DNA of 5,125 bases from Zoogloeaceae bacterium (lineage in GTDB: Bacteria > Pseudomonadota > Gammaproteobacteria > Burkholderiales > Rhodocyclaceae): assembly GCA_031278735.1 (NCBI GenBank), contig JAITJU010000270.1:1-5125 (forward strand). The letters are read 5' to 3'. Below the pieces are notes generated by a model. That model was not told the DNA's origin. It did not search any database and saw only the letters and a list, made by a program, of their open reading frames with translations. The first letter of the stretch is position 1; the number at the start of each line of letters is the position of its first letter. The translations under genes were made by a program, and so were the position numbers. Positions 5,011-5,125 of this stretch are shown in pieces.

Positions 5011-5125
5011 GGATTTATCCGTAAATTAAGATACAATTCTGATGCTCCCGCAACGCGACACAGGAGAAAGGGATGTCCAAGGCGCATGTCAATTCATGGG
5101 AAGTGACGGACGAGTTCTGGAAACG
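5011..5125 (+). mobile_element. Left end of an IS5-family insertion sequence (truncated by window)
   Basis: Hsp70 coding similarity stops at about 5008, and the non-coding leader of a transposase gene follows. CTAA at 5007-5010 fits the YTAR target preference known for IS5-group elements, and the element would then begin GGATTTATCC at 5011. The leader (5011-5072) holds TACAAT at 5032-5037 as a possible -10 box and AGGAG at 5062-5066 as a ribosome binding site. The right end, terminal repeat partner and second target copy lie outside the window, so the exact boundary is provisional to within a few bases. Confidence 0.7.
5073..5125 (+). CDS. IS5-family transposase, N-terminal 17 codons (3' end outside window)
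   Basis: The reading frame begins MSKAHVNSWEVTDEFWK and runs off the window. The pattern S-W-E-V-T-D-E-F-W-K followed by Arg or similar is the typical opening of IS5-family (DUF4096/DDE) transposases, in which this segment precedes EPLIP-type sequence. AGGAG lies six bases before the ATG, a clearly better ribosome binding site than any core gene here shows. The catalytic DDE residues are not in view, so activity cannot be judged. The call rests on a short match plus its position inside an interrupted gene. Confidence 0.75.
   Translation, partial: MSKAHVNSWEVTDEFWK

Overview
The window is a compact, GC-rich piece of a proteobacterial chromosome. The gene set suggests a betaproteobacterium, possibly Rhodocyclales-like: a pseudomonad-like glucose-6-phosphate isomerase, the muropeptide-recycling ligase Mpl, and next to mpl a small conserved protein followed by a TlpA-type thioredoxin. 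The lineage call is inferred from remembered protein families and gene order, not from a database search.

Positions 1-4112 look like ordinary core genome. The 3' two thirds of pgi (+, cut by the window start) overlaps folA (+), and folA meets mpl (-) tail to tail with a 9-bp overlap, so both stop codons lie inside one inverted repeat. A 76-bp divergent gap separates mpl from a conserved 207-aa protein of unknown function (+), whose 3' end overlaps a membrane-anchored TlpA/ResA-like thiol-disulfide protein (+). The processes covered are central carbon metabolism, folate reduction, peptidoglycan recycling and envelope thiol redox. There is little spare DNA and no RNA gene.

Positions 4113-5125 look accessory. 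A small XRE-type repressor (-) diverges from a two-gene operon (+). That operon encodes a 123-aa protein, resembling GrpE in general layout, that overlaps by ATGA the start of an Hsp70/DnaK-type ATPase gene. The Hsp70 gene is doubly broken: a frameshift after about 32 codons, then what looks like an insertion of an IS5-family element after a CTAA target. The beginning of that element's transposase runs off the window end. The best candidate for a less-described system is this dedicated Hsp70 plus small partner plus XRE regulator module, here in decayed form. No stretch over 300 bases lacks a gene.
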